In this document: positions 53,932 through 62,001 of the stretch, in pieces
How the letters are laid out: every line of letters starts with the position of its first letter
Position numbering within the stretch: position 1 is the stretch's first letter
Source of the DNA: Planctomycetota bacterium
GTDB lineage: Bacteria > Planctomycetota > MHYJ01 > WSZJ01 > JACPWG01
Assembly (NCBI GenBank): GCA_016197205.1
Contig: JACPWG010000142.1
Location: forward strand, 62,001 to 126,000
Direction: 5' to 3'
DNA length: 64,000 bases
Program-made: the position numbers and the translations under genes
Notes under the pieces: generated by a model
Told to the model about the DNA's origin: nothing
Seen by the model: only the letters and a program-made list of their open reading frames with translations
Database searches by the model: none

Positions 53932-54254
53932 CGCCGCGGCCGCCCCATGAGCAGCCGGACGTACTCGCTCTGCGGCGGCGCAACCGCGACCGGCCCGGGC
54001 GGAGGGAGCGGCGTCGTCTCGCGCGCCTCCAGCGCGGCGAGGAAGGCCGGGCGACGCACACACAGCCGGCGCCCGAGCCGAACGTAGGGCCCGCACTGGC
54101 CCCGCAGAACCGCACGACGGGCCGCGGAGGGTGAGACCCCGAGGGCAAGTGCCAAGTCCTCGGAGAGGAGGACCTCGGGCAGGAGGGCGCGCCCGAGCGC
54201 GCGAGCGCGGGCAGGGTCAGGGGCGGGGGCGGGCAACGGTAGGGGATCGGGCAT
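53928..54254 (-). CDS. excisionase-like HTH protein
   Basis: A 108-residue protein with a central winged-helix/AlpA-like DNA-binding segment, LLSEDLALALGVSPSAARRAVLRGQCGPYVRLGRRLCVRRPAFLAAL, in which the terminal strand (VRLGRRLCVRRPAFLA) is typical of phage excisionases. The N- and C-terminal tails are Pro-rich. The ATG at 54254 is preferred to one six codons earlier. It is coupled to the replication protein by the ATGA overlap, an arrangement that would make excision or replication control and replication proceed together. Confidence 0.7.
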   Translation of the reverse strand: MPDPLPLPAPAPDPARARALGRALLPEVLLSEDLALALGVSPSAARRAVLRGQCGPYVRLGRRLCVRRPAFLAALEARETTPLPPPGPVAVAPPQSEYVRLLMGRPRR

Positions 54255-54346
54255 GTCCTGGCTCTCCAACATTGGGTGTCGGAGGTCCAGGGCAGCCGTC
54301 GCGGCGAGTTACGGCGGGATTTTTTTCTTTTTCTCGATTTTCCTGC

Positions 54347-55537
54347 CTACGCGGGGAGGCGGTCGAGGAGGTCCTGCAACTCCGGGTCGGCGCGCAGTCG
54401 GGCGATTTCCTCCGCCAGCGCGTCCGAGACGGCCTGTTGCGTCACGCCCGCGGCGCGAGCGGCCTCCGTTTGGGATAGCGTTTCCGCCCGGAGCGCCGCG
54501 AGCAGACAGGCGCGCGCCGCGGCCAGCGCGGGCTTGCTCGCCGGTTGCCGAAGCTCGATCTCCATGCGGGCGCGCAACGCGACGCGCACCGCCTCCACGT
54601 CCGCGACGGCCTCCCGGTCTTCGGGCATCGGGTCGGCGCCCTCCCGCGGCGCCAAGCACCCCGCCCTTGCACCGTCCGCGACGCCGGGCAGAAGATACCA
54701 GCCGTCTTTCCCCCTTTTCGCGATCGGCGAACCGAGTACAGGCAACCGAACGTGGATGAGGGCCAGGAGGGCGGAGCTCGCGGCGTCGCGGTTGCCCTTG
54801 AGCCGCGGATCAAGGGCCGGGTCGAGCTTGAGTTTCTTCCCTTGCCTTTTGCTTTCGCCCGCCACGTAGTCGAACAGCCTCCCGAATCCAGGCGCGAGGA
54901 CCCTCGCAGCGTCCTCCGAGTCCAGGAGCGAGCCGTCGAGGTCCTTCCCGGTGCCGGTCGGCTTGCGCAGACGGATGCGCAGCTCTCTCGGCCAGAGGTA
55001 GGCCCTCCGTTCCGATCCGATACGGCGCAAGTCTGCCGCGCGCCCACTGCCAGGCTCAGCGAGAATCGGCCAGTCGGGCAGCACCGGCGAGCCGGCGCGC
55101 GAGCGCTCCTCCGCGAGGATGCCGGCCTCCAGCGCTTCGCGCCAGAACCGAAGCCCCAAATAGATCGCCAGCACCGCGGCCGGGACGTTCCTGCGCAGGT
55201 CCCGCGCAAGGACGCCCGCGCGGATCAGCCAGTCGGGCGCCACGCGGACGTAGTCTCCGATCACGCGGAGCAAGACGTCCGTAGGCGCCTCCTCGCCCGC
55301 GAAAAGAAAAGTCCCCTCGGGAGCGCAATAGAACGCCTGGCGAAAAAGGACCAGCGCGCAGACGTCTTCCGGGTGAAGCGCGGGGAGGTCCGCGAGGATT
55401 CTTCGGTGGGCCTGGAGGACATCGCGGCGGAGTTCGAGGGCCTCCCGTCGCGCGGGCGTGCCGCGAGCGGGCCACGCGTTTCCCGGCGGGTCACCCACGA
55501 GGTTTCGCGCCTCGATCTCTTTTTTCGAGTCACTCAT
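54347..55537 (-). CDS. hypothetical element protein with C-terminal HTH
   Basis: A 396-residue protein at the tRNA-proximal end. The first ~320 residues are helical and mixed with no recognisable family (segments VCALVLFRQAFYCAPEGTFLF and LIHVRLPVLGSPIAKRGKDGWYLLPGV). The C-terminus holds an HTH: LSQTEAARAAGVTQQAVSDAL. The ATG at 55537 was chosen because the two in-frame ATGs upstream lie on the arm-type site. It could be a repressor or an initiator-type protein. It is separated from the excisionase-like gene by 92 bp, so it may have its own transcript. Confidence 0.6.
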   Translation of the reverse strand: MSDSKKEIEARNLVGDPPGNAWPARGTPARREALELRRDVLQAHRRILADLPALHPEDVCALVLFRQAFYCAPEGTFLFAGEEAPTDVLLRVIGDYVRVAPDWLIRAGVLARDLRRNVPAAVLAIYLGLRFWREALEAGILAEERSRAGSPVLPDWPILAEPGSGRAADLRRIGSERRAYLWPRELRIRLRKPTGTGKDLDGSLLDSEDAARVLAPGFGRLFDYVAGESKRQGKKLKLDPALDPRLKGNRDAASSALLALIHVRLPVLGSPIAKRGKDGWYLLPGVADGARAGCLAPREGADPMPEDREAVADVEAVRVALRARMEIELRQPASKPALAAARACLLAALRAETLSQTEAARAAGVTQQAVSDALAEEIARLRADPELQDLLDRLPA

Positions 55538-55547
55538 GAGCCGGTTT

Positions 55548-55571
55548 CCAGGCATACTCCCAGGCATACTA
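55548..55571. promoter_or_regulatory. putative integrase arm-type site, right
   Basis: Two AGGCATACT words in a 24-bp block that matches 44734..44757 at 23 of 24 positions, same orientation, 93 bp inside the right attachment repeat. It overlaps the start region of the 396-aa gene and so could link integrase binding with its expression. Confidence 0.6.
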
Positions 55572-55664
55572 AGTTAGTGTGCCTGAGGGTCCGCTAGGGT
55601 GCGCGAGCGCGCGCGGAGCCCACTTGTCCGCTCGCCCGCAAGCCCTTGCGGTTACTGAGAAAAG

Positions 55665-55754
55665 TGGCGGAGGGCGAGGGATTCGAACCCCCGGTGACAT
55701 TGCTGCCACAGCGGTTTTCAAGACCGCCGCCTTAGGCCGCTCGGCCAGCCCTCC
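55665..55754 (-). tRNA. tRNA-Ser(UGA), integration target
   Basis: The minus strand gives a complete 90-nt tRNA with encoded CCA, acceptor stem GGAGGGC...GCCCTCC, anticodon loop CTTGAAA (UGA), a long variable arm and T loop GGTTCGAATCC. Its 3' 65 bp (55665..55729) form the right attachment repeat; the element restores the tRNA, so it stays functional. Confidence 0.95.
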
Positions 55755-55977
55755 GCGGAGGGGCGGGTCTCCCGGAAAAAACCGCGCTTCCCGTGGAAAG
55801 GAGGTGGTCTTTCCGGGACGGAGTCCCTGGAGTGGAGCGCGGGGACGACGGCGCGCCGGGGCATTCCGAAGCTCGTCGCGGGCCCCGAGGCGCCCTGCGC
55901 CGTGCTCGTCCGGTCTGACCGGCCCGCCCGCACGGCCGCTCCCCTCCCTCCGGCCCCTTCGAGGATCGACGCCGAGG

Positions 55978-56373
55978 TCAGCTCGCAAGCACCTCGTTCA
56001 GGACCTCCTCCTCGACGAAGATCGGCGCGCTCATCTGGGTCGCCAGCGCGATCGCATCGGAGGGGCGGGAGTCCACTTCGACCATGCCGCCGTTCTGCGA
56101 GAGCACGAGCTTCGCATAAAAGGTCCCGTGCTTCAGATTCGTGACCACGATCTTTTTCAACTCCGCGCCCATGCTCCGGACCACGCTTTCCAGGAGGTCG
56201 TGGGTGAGGGGACGCGGGGTCTTGATGTTCTTGACCTTCCGGTCGATCGCCGACGCTTCGAAGATGCCGATCACAATGGGGAAACTTCGGTTCCCTTCGA
56301 CCTCCTTGAGGACGATGACCTGCTCCTCGGCGGTTTCGGCGATCACGATCCGGGAGAGCTCCATTTGGACCAT
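55978..56373 (-). CDS. bifunctional nuclease domain (DUF151) protein
   Basis: A 131-residue single-domain protein of the BFN/DUF151 family: VLKEVEGNRSFPIVIGIFEASAI near residue 30, KTPRPLTHDLLESVV, GTFYAKLVL and the conserved VDSRPSDAIALA loop. Some relatives have DNase/RNase activity; in most bacteria the role is unknown. The length fits. The first ATG at 56373 has GGGGA 8 nt upstream. It is the first host gene to the right of the tRNA and is not part of the element. Between the tRNA and this gene no other gene is seen. Confidence 0.9.
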   Translation of the reverse strand: MVQMELSRIVIAETAEEQVIVLKEVEGNRSFPIVIGIFEASAIDRKVKNIKTPRPLTHDLLESVVRSMGAELKKIVVTNLKHGTFYAKLVLSQNGGMVEVDSRPSDAIALATQMSAPIFVEEEVLNEVLAS

Positions 56374-56633
56374 CAGGCGAATCCCCTAACCCTTGGACCC
56401 AAGAGGATCGAATGCGGCGCGCGGCCGACGACCGGGGGGACCTGCGCGAAGGAGGAAAACACTCAAGCCGACAGCCACCCTCTCCCCCTCGCACGGGAAA
56501 CGTTCGGTGTGAGGGGTGTCGCGAGCGCGGACTTCGCGGAACACGGGATTTCCGGCGCGCGCCCGGGGGTCATTATAGCCCTGAAAGGGCCGAAGTCAAC
56601 GGGTTTCCGGGCGACCCGAGCCGGGCAAATGTC

Positions 56634-56663
56634 TTGACTCGCTTGCACGGCGCTCGCTAGAAT
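56634..56663 (+). promoter_or_regulatory. predicted sigma-70 promoter of the kinase operon
   Basis: TTGACT (56634..56639) and TAGAAT (56658..56663) with an 18-bp spacer, 88 bp upstream of the ATG at 56751. The TAGAAT form also occurs in front of korA. No gene is seen between 56374 and 56750. Confidence 0.5.
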
Positions 56664-56750
56664 GAACCCCTTGCGCCAATCCCCGCCGCGAGGACGCCCG
56701 GCGTCCGCGTGCGCCGGGGCGGCGAAACCGGCACCCTTCAGGACCGCCCC

Positions 56751-58730
56751 ATGACGAGCCAGGACGAGTATGCCCTCGCGGAAAAGGCGGTCCGGGAATG
56801 CCTGATCACCGCCGAGGAACTCGAGGAGTGCGTCCGGCATCAGCGGTCCGCGGGTGAAGCGGGAAACGGTACCCCGCTCCTCCGAGTCCTGGTCGAGCGT
56901 GGGTGCCTCACGAGCGCGCAGGTGCAGGCCCTCGCGGCCGGGACCGGGACGGGGTCTTCGCCCGAGGCGGATGAGATCCCCGAAATCGCTCCCATGCCGG
57001 TCGCCACGGCGCCCGCGCTCCCCGTCGCGGTCGCGCGTCCAGCCGCGCCGGCGTCCACCGCGAGGCCGGGCCAGCCTGCGCCCCCGCCGCGTGCCGTGGC
57101 GGCGTTTCACACGGCGCGTCCCGGTCCACCGCTCGCCTCCGCCGCCGCGAGGCCGCCGGCGGAGTCGCCTTCGGACGCCAACATCCCCACGATCCAGCCG
57201 CTCCCGACGCCGTCCATGTCGCCGACGACCCAGGCCGCGCCGCCGGGCTCGCCTCCGCCCTCGCCCTCCCCCCAGCCCGCTCCCCCTGCGCGGGAGCGGG
57301 GGACGGTGCGAGAGGGGGGACATGCGCCGGCGCCCGCGGGAGCGGGAGCCGGTCCCGCCTCGGTACCCCGACCGCCGCAGGCGCCGGATCGAAACACGGC
57401 CATTCGCCATCCGGCGCAGGGCCTGCGCCCGCCGGGCGCACCGGCCGCGGGCCCGCGCGCCGCGTCTCCGGCGTCGCCCGCCTCGGGCACGCACGGCGCA
57501 CCGGGGACGCAGGGCTCCCACGGAACGCCGGGCACGGGGACGCAGCGGGTGGCGGGCGGGCCGACCGGCGGCACCTCCACGCCCCCGCGCCCGGTCCCCT
57601 CCGTCCCGGGCGGCGCCCCCGGCCCGCGCCCCGGCTCGGGGACGTCCCCCACCGAGCCCATCCCGGGCTACAAGGTGGTCGGAAACATCGGCAAGGGCGG
57701 CATGGCCGCGGTCTTTCGCGCGGAGCGCGTCAAGACCCGCCAGATTTGCGCCCTCAAGATCCTCTTCCCCCATCGGGTCAAGGTCCCGCTCTTCCTGAAT
57801 CGCTTCCTGCGCGAGGCGAAGCTCCTCACCGAATTCAACCATGAGAACATCGTCCGGGGCATCGACTTCGGCACGGCCAACGGCCTCTACTACCTCGCGA
57901 TGGAGCTCATCGAAGGCCGCTCCGTGCAAAGCCTGATCGACGAGCGCGGCGCGCTCGACGAGGAAACCGCGCTCTCCATCCTCCTGCAGATCGCGCGCGC
58001 GCTGGAGTACTCGGAGGACAAAGGGATCCTGCACCGGGACATCAAGCCCGACAACATCCTGATCACGCCGCAGGGCGTGGTCAAGCTCTGCGACCTGGGT
58101 TTCGCGAAGCCGATCGGGACGCCGGAGGAGGAGGCGGGCGAGTCCACGTGCGGCACGCCCCAGTACATGTCCCCGGAACAGGCGCAAGGCGCGCGCGACC
58201 TCGACATCCGCAGCGACATCTATTCGCTCGGCGCCACGCTCTTCCACATGATCACCGGCGACGTCCCCTTCAAGGGGACGGACAACATGGAGATCATGGC
58301 GAAACAGGTCCTCGAAGAGCTGAAGTCGAGCGAGGTCAAGAACCGGAAGATTTCCCGGCACGTCCACTATTTCATCGAAAAGATGATGGCCAAGGAGAAG
58401 GACCTGCGCTACGAGACCGCCCGGCAGGTCATCGAGGAGATCGAGGCGCAGGTCGAGGGCTTCAAGAGCCTCCAGTACAATCCTCCCCCGGAGCGGGAAT
58501 CGACGCGGATCATCGACGGGATGGGGGACCTGAAGGACGGCCCGCGGCGTGGAGGGGCGGCGCGCCCGGAGCCTCGCCCCGCCGGGGACGCCCCGCGGGC
58601 GCCGCTGTCCGCCATGGAGCTGATGCGCCGCCGCCGCCTGGACGCGCTCTCGAAGAAGGCCCCTCCGCCGGGCAAGGGGAAGCCCGCGAGCGACTCCGAC
58701 ACCGGGTTCCACTTCGGGCGCAAGCGCTGA
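56751..58730 (+). CDS. Ser/Thr protein kinase with long proline-rich N-terminus
   Basis: A 659-residue kinase. Residues 1-60 form a small helical unit (YALAEKAVRECLITAEELEECVRHQ...LVERGCLTSAQVQAL) seen in many Planctomycetota kinases. Residues ~70-300 are Pro/Gly/Ala-rich and disordered. The kinase domain (about 305-560) is complete: GNIGKGGMAAVFRA, ICALKIL, ILHRDIKPDNIL, LCDLGFAKP (DLG for DFG), GTPQYMSPEQ and RSDIYSLG. A helical tail follows. The ATG at 56751 opens the conserved helical unit. Two genes follow at 59 and 12 bp, forming an apparent operon with a second kinase. Confidence 0.92.
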   Translation: MTSQDEYALAEKAVRECLITAEELEECVRHQRSAGEAGNGTPLLRVLVERGCLTSAQVQALAAGTGTGSSPEADEIPEIAPMPVATAPALPVAVARPAAPASTARPGQPAPPPRAVAAFHTARPGPPLASAAARPPAESPSDANIPTIQPLPTPSMSPTTQAAPPGSPPPSPSPQPAPPARERGTVREGGHAPAPAGAGAGPASVPRPPQAPDRNTAIRHPAQGLRPPGAPAAGPRAASPASPASGTHGAPGTQGSHGTPGTGTQRVAGGPTGGTSTPPRPVPSVPGGAPGPRPGSGTSPTEPIPGYKVVGNIGKGGMAAVFRAERVKTRQICALKILFPHRVKVPLFLNRFLREAKLLTEFNHENIVRGIDFGTANGLYYLAMELIEGRSVQSLIDERGALDEETALSILLQIARALEYSEDKGILHRDIKPDNILITPQGVVKLCDLGFAKPIGTPEEEAGESTCGTPQYMSPEQAQGARDLDIRSDIYSLGATLFHMITGDVPFKGTDNMEIMAKQVLEELKSSEVKNRKISRHVHYFIEKMMAKEKDLRYETARQVIEEIEAQVEGFKSLQYNPPPERESTRIIDGMGDLKDGPRRGGAARPEPRPAGDAPRAPLSAMELMRRRRLDALSKKAPPPGKGKPASDSDTGFHFGRKR

Positions 58731-58789
58731 CCCGCCGGCCTACGGCGAGCACCTGAACCCCTACAGAAAAAAAAGAGAGCTACCGCGGC

Positions 58790-59476
58790 ATGGCCCAGAC
58801 AAGCGACCGCGCCCCGGCCGTCTCCACGAGCCAGATGCCGTTCGACGCCCGCGTCCAACCGTACTGGTATCCGCTGCACGATCGGCAACACCCCCTGGGC
58901 TTTTTCGGCGGCTGGAAACGGAAACGGCAGCTCACCACGCTGCTCCACGCCATCAACGGCGCCATCCGGAGACAGGCCGTCGAGCCCGCCGACTGGGCTG
59001 CGAAAGAGTCGGATTGCGTGTGCAACCTCCGGATCGACAGGCTGGGGGTGCTCCAGGACCTGCGCACCTTCGCCGCCCAGCAGGACAACCAGTCCGCGAC
59101 CGAGATCTACAGCGGGAGCGCGGAGAGCCGCTTCACCCACCTGATCAAGAACCGCGACCGCAGGTCCTACTACGTGCCCGTGGACTTCCCCGAGCCCATC
59201 ATGATCCACGACGCCGACACGCGGGACCTGCTGCCGATCGGCAGCTCGGTGCGGCTCCTGCGCGAGCTCTTGACCCTGAACAAGATCTTGCGCGTGCAGG
59301 ACACGTTCCAGATCCGGAAGATGGTGGACTTCCTGCAGGCCACCGCGAAGGACATCAGCCGCTACGAGACGACCTACGCGAACGACCCGCTCTTCTGGGT
59401 GAAGTTCGGGTACATCCTGCTCGACAAACTGGCGAGGCAGAGCGTCGACGGCGGCTTGCCGATCGTGTTCGGGTAG
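58790..59476 (+). CDS. hypothetical protein between two kinases
   Basis: A 228-residue protein of unknown function, placed 59 bp after one kinase and 12 bp before another. It appears soluble and mixed alpha/beta, with conserved-looking aromatic patches (WYPLHDRQHPLGFFGGW; RRSYYVPVDFPEPIMIHD) and a C-terminal helical half. There is no signal peptide or membrane segment. Good codon use and tight spacing support a real gene. By position it could be a kinase substrate or adaptor, which is inference only. Confidence 0.7.
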   Translation: MAQTSDRAPAVSTSQMPFDARVQPYWYPLHDRQHPLGFFGGWKRKRQLTTLLHAINGAIRRQAVEPADWAAKESDCVCNLRIDRLGVLQDLRTFAAQQDNQSATEIYSGSAESRFTHLIKNRDRRSYYVPVDFPEPIMIHDADTRDLLPIGSSVRLLRELLTLNKILRVQDTFQIRKMVDFLQATAKDISRYETTYANDPLFWVKFGYILLDKLARQSVDGGLPIVFG

Positions 59477-59488
59477 GCGGGGAGAGAG

Positions 59489-61576
59489 ATGGCGCAAGCT
59501 CGATGCCTTCACTGCGGGGAGCTTTTCAAGCTGGAGGGCGTTGCCGAGGGGGGCCGCGTTACCTGCCCAAGGTGCGGCCGCACGCTGCAGCGCTCCAACA
59601 CGACGCAGGGCATGACGGCGCCCACGAACCCGACCGCGACCGGCGAGCAGAAGGAAATCATCATCGGCGGGTTCAAGATCACCGGGGCGATGCGCCAGGG
59701 AGGCATGGGCATCGTCTACGAGGGGATCCAGCTCTCCCTCGGCCGCAAGGTCGCGATCAAGGTCCTCTCCGAAAAGATCGCGTCGAAGCCGACGTCGGTC
59801 GCGCGCTTTCGGCGGGAGGCCGAGATCCTGGTCGCCCTCCGCCACCCGAACATCGTCGCCATCCTCGACCGCGGGGAGTTCAACGGCCGACCGTACTACG
59901 TCATGGAGTACGTGGAAGGCCCGGGGGCCGACAAGGCGCCCATCACGCTCGAGGACCTCATCCGGGACCGCGCCCTGTACCCCGAGCAGGTCCGGGACCT
60001 GGCGATCCAGATCGGCGACGCGCTGAAGTTCGCGCACTCGCATGGGATCGTGCATCGGGACATCAAGCCCTCCAACATCTTGATCAACGCCCTCGGCTAC
60101 GCCTGCATCCTCGACTTCGGCATCGCGCAGTTCAAGGAGCACAGCCGCTCCTCGGTGACCCGCGAAAACGTGGGCATGGGGACCACCGACTACATGGCGC
60201 CGGAGCAGTCGATCGACGCGGCGAACGTCGACCACCGCGCGGACATCTACTCGTTCGGCGTGATGCTCTACGAGATGCTCGTCGGGGACATCCCGCGCGG
60301 CGCGTTCGACCCGCCCAGCCGGCTGGTGCCCGGGCTGAACCCGCGCTGGGACGCGCTGATCATCAAGTGCCTCAAGACGGACCGGGAGCAGCGCTATCCC
60401 TTCCTCGAGCCGATGATCAGCGATCTCAAGGCGATCGAACCCGCGAGTTTCGGCGTGGGCAAGTCGGCGCGCACGCCGGTCCCGACCCCCCCGAACTCGG
60501 TCACGGTGGTCGGGACCACCGCGCCCCCCGCCACGACGTCGCCGCGTACGGACGGGACTTCGGAGGCCCGGGAGGAGGTGCCGCGGTTGCGGAAGGCCTA
60601 CGAAGAGGCGGATGCGACCTTTCGGCAGCAGGTCTCCGCCCTCGGCGAAGCCCTCGTCGCCCAGCAGGGGACGACGCTGCACCGCGACGCGCAGATCCAG
60701 AGCTACTTGAAAGAGGCGCGGGGCGTGCGGGAGCGGCTGGCCAAAATCGAGGACCTCTGCCGCGAGATCCGCGCCCTGACCGACCGGCAGGCGGAGCTGG
60801 ACAAGTCGCTCGCGGGTCTCGTGGCCGACCAAAAGGCGATCGACCGCGAGATCGCCGGGCAGTGGCTGCCGATCGGGGAACGGGCGTGGGACCTCTTCGC
60901 GCGGAAGCGGCCGACGACGGACGTGCACATCGAGCTTTTCGAGGCGCCGCTCGCGTTCCAGGCGACGCTGGAGGCGCTGCGGGACCGGATGAAGCAGATC
61001 GATCAGGAGGTGGAGTCCGCGGGGATGTGGGCGAAAGGGAAGGCGGCGCTGAAGAAGGTCGCGATCCAGGCGGAACTCAGCACGAAGTCCCTCGGGCGGC
61101 AAGCGCCGCTGGAAGCGGCCGGCCGCAAGGTCTACGAATCGAATTTCGGGGAGGAGATGGCCGATCCGGACCTCGACCGGCTGCTGCAACAGGCGAAGGA
61201 CCGGGAGGAGGGGAAGGCGCAGCTCGCGGCGGAGGCGGCGGGTCTCCAGGGGGAAAAGGACGGAGTGATTGGGAAGCTCCGCGGGCTGGGCGTCACGAGC
61301 CGCGCGCAGCAACGGCTGGACGAGCTCGGCGGCGAGGCCCGGAAGCTGCATTTGCGGCTGGACGAGATCTACGCGGCACTAGGGAGTTGGGCGACGGAGA
61401 ACGAGAGCGCGCTCCCCTCGGACGACGAGGCGGTGACGAGCCTCATGGGCAGCGCCCGACAGAGCCGCGCGGTCCGGAACGACCTGCGGCTGAAGCTGAA
61501 GATGCTGGAGGCGCGCGCCGGCGTGCGCCGCCCGACGAAGGGGACCGGGCCGGGGCCGACGGGGCCGGGGAAGTAG
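59489..61576 (+). CDS. zinc-ribbon Ser/Thr protein kinase with coiled-coil C-terminus
   Basis: A 695-residue kinase. Residues 1-35 form a zinc ribbon (CLHCGELFKLEG...CPRCGRTLQ). The kinase domain (about 55-330) is complete: AMRQGGMGIVYEG, VAIKVLS, IVHRDIKPSNIL, LDFGIAQF and DYMAPEQ. The remaining ~330 residues are long charged helices (EEVPRLRKAYEEADATFRQQVSALGEAL..., LAAEAAGLQGEKDGVIGKLRGLGV), probably coiled coil. The glycine loop and all catalytic residues are present. It starts 12 bp after the hypothetical gene and belongs to the same operon. Confidence 0.92.
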   Translation: MAQARCLHCGELFKLEGVAEGGRVTCPRCGRTLQRSNTTQGMTAPTNPTATGEQKEIIIGGFKITGAMRQGGMGIVYEGIQLSLGRKVAIKVLSEKIASKPTSVARFRREAEILVALRHPNIVAILDRGEFNGRPYYVMEYVEGPGADKAPITLEDLIRDRALYPEQVRDLAIQIGDALKFAHSHGIVHRDIKPSNILINALGYACILDFGIAQFKEHSRSSVTRENVGMGTTDYMAPEQSIDAANVDHRADIYSFGVMLYEMLVGDIPRGAFDPPSRLVPGLNPRWDALIIKCLKTDREQRYPFLEPMISDLKAIEPASFGVGKSARTPVPTPPNSVTVVGTTAPPATTSPRTDGTSEAREEVPRLRKAYEEADATFRQQVSALGEALVAQQGTTLHRDAQIQSYLKEARGVRERLAKIEDLCREIRALTDRQAELDKSLAGLVADQKAIDREIAGQWLPIGERAWDLFARKRPTTDVHIELFEAPLAFQATLEALRDRMKQIDQEVESAGMWAKGKAALKKVAIQAELSTKSLGRQAPLEAAGRKVYESNFGEEMADPDLDRLLQQAKDREEGKAQLAAEAAGLQGEKDGVIGKLRGLGVTSRAQQRLDELGGEARKLHLRLDEIYAALGSWATENESALPSDDEAVTSLMGSARQSRAVRNDLRLKLKMLEARAGVRRPTKGTGPGPTGPGK

Positions 61577-61602
61577 GGCGGCGGACCTTCCGGAACGAAG
61601 GC

Positions 61603-62001
61603 TCCATTCTCAAGGATCAATTTCCAGACAAGGCATGGTTCAAATCGGCCTGGTTCGTGGTTACACGCGCGGGCGCTACATCGAAGGTAGGGGCACGGCG
61701 TTGCCGTGCCCACGATGCGTCGACTCGCAGTCGATCTCGCAAAGTGGTCATCGGCAGTTGAATCACGCGGAAAATGCCGAGGCGGTTGCGCAAGTCTGGA
61801 TACGGCCACTCGCCTCGCGGGCACGGCAACGCCGTGCCCCTACGGATACGAGCCCTTCGTGCAGTGTGACCCGCATTTGAACCATGCCCCAGACAAGGCT
61901 CAAAGTTCAAGGCTCAGAGTCCGCGATGCCGTGTCCGGGCTGCGTCCCATGGTGGCCATTGAGAATTGAACCTTGAGCCTTGAGTCTTGATTGAGCCTTG
62001 A
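61603..62001. repeat. CTCAA-type repeat, copy interrupted by a MITE-like element
   Basis: The left part (61603..61631, GGATCAATTTCCAGACAA) and right part (61889..62001, GGCTCAAAGTTCAAGGCTC then a core and TTGAACCTTGAGCC words) together match the uninterrupted repeat at 14446..14600. The 257-bp element at 61632 lies between them. No gene is seen between 61577 and 62001. Confidence 0.8.
61632..61888. mobile_element. 257-bp MITE-like element with 8-bp target duplication
   Basis: Perfect 14-bp inverted ends GGCATGGTTCAAAT (61632..61645) and ATTTGAACCATGCC (61875..61888). Inside are two inward-facing GTAGGGGCACGG...CCGTGCCCACG palindromes (61687..61715 and 61814..61842). It is flanked by the direct duplication CCAGACAA (61624..61631 and 61889..61896). 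Removing the element and one duplication restores exactly the sequence seen at 14.46-14.51 kb. No transposase is encoded, so a transposase elsewhere must have moved it. Confidence 0.8.

Larger units (their letters stand above)
44617..55729. mobile_element. 11-kb integrative element in tRNA-Ser(UGA), satellite-like
   Basis: The element is bounded by a perfect 65-bp direct repeat (44617..44681 and 55665..55729) equal to the 3' two-thirds of tRNA-Ser(UGA), with the complete tRNA on the right. It encodes a tyrosine integrase, an ORF6N protein, four HTH proteins, a PD-(D/E)XK nuclease, a primase-polymerase/helicase and small unknown proteins, all on the minus strand and mostly overlapping or tightly spaced. 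There is no capsid, portal, large terminase, relaxase or conjugation gene. The order resembles a phage satellite or a self-replicating integrative element, and the individual proteins look phage-like, but no known satellite family is recognisable. Base composition does not differ visibly from the host. Confidence 0.88.
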
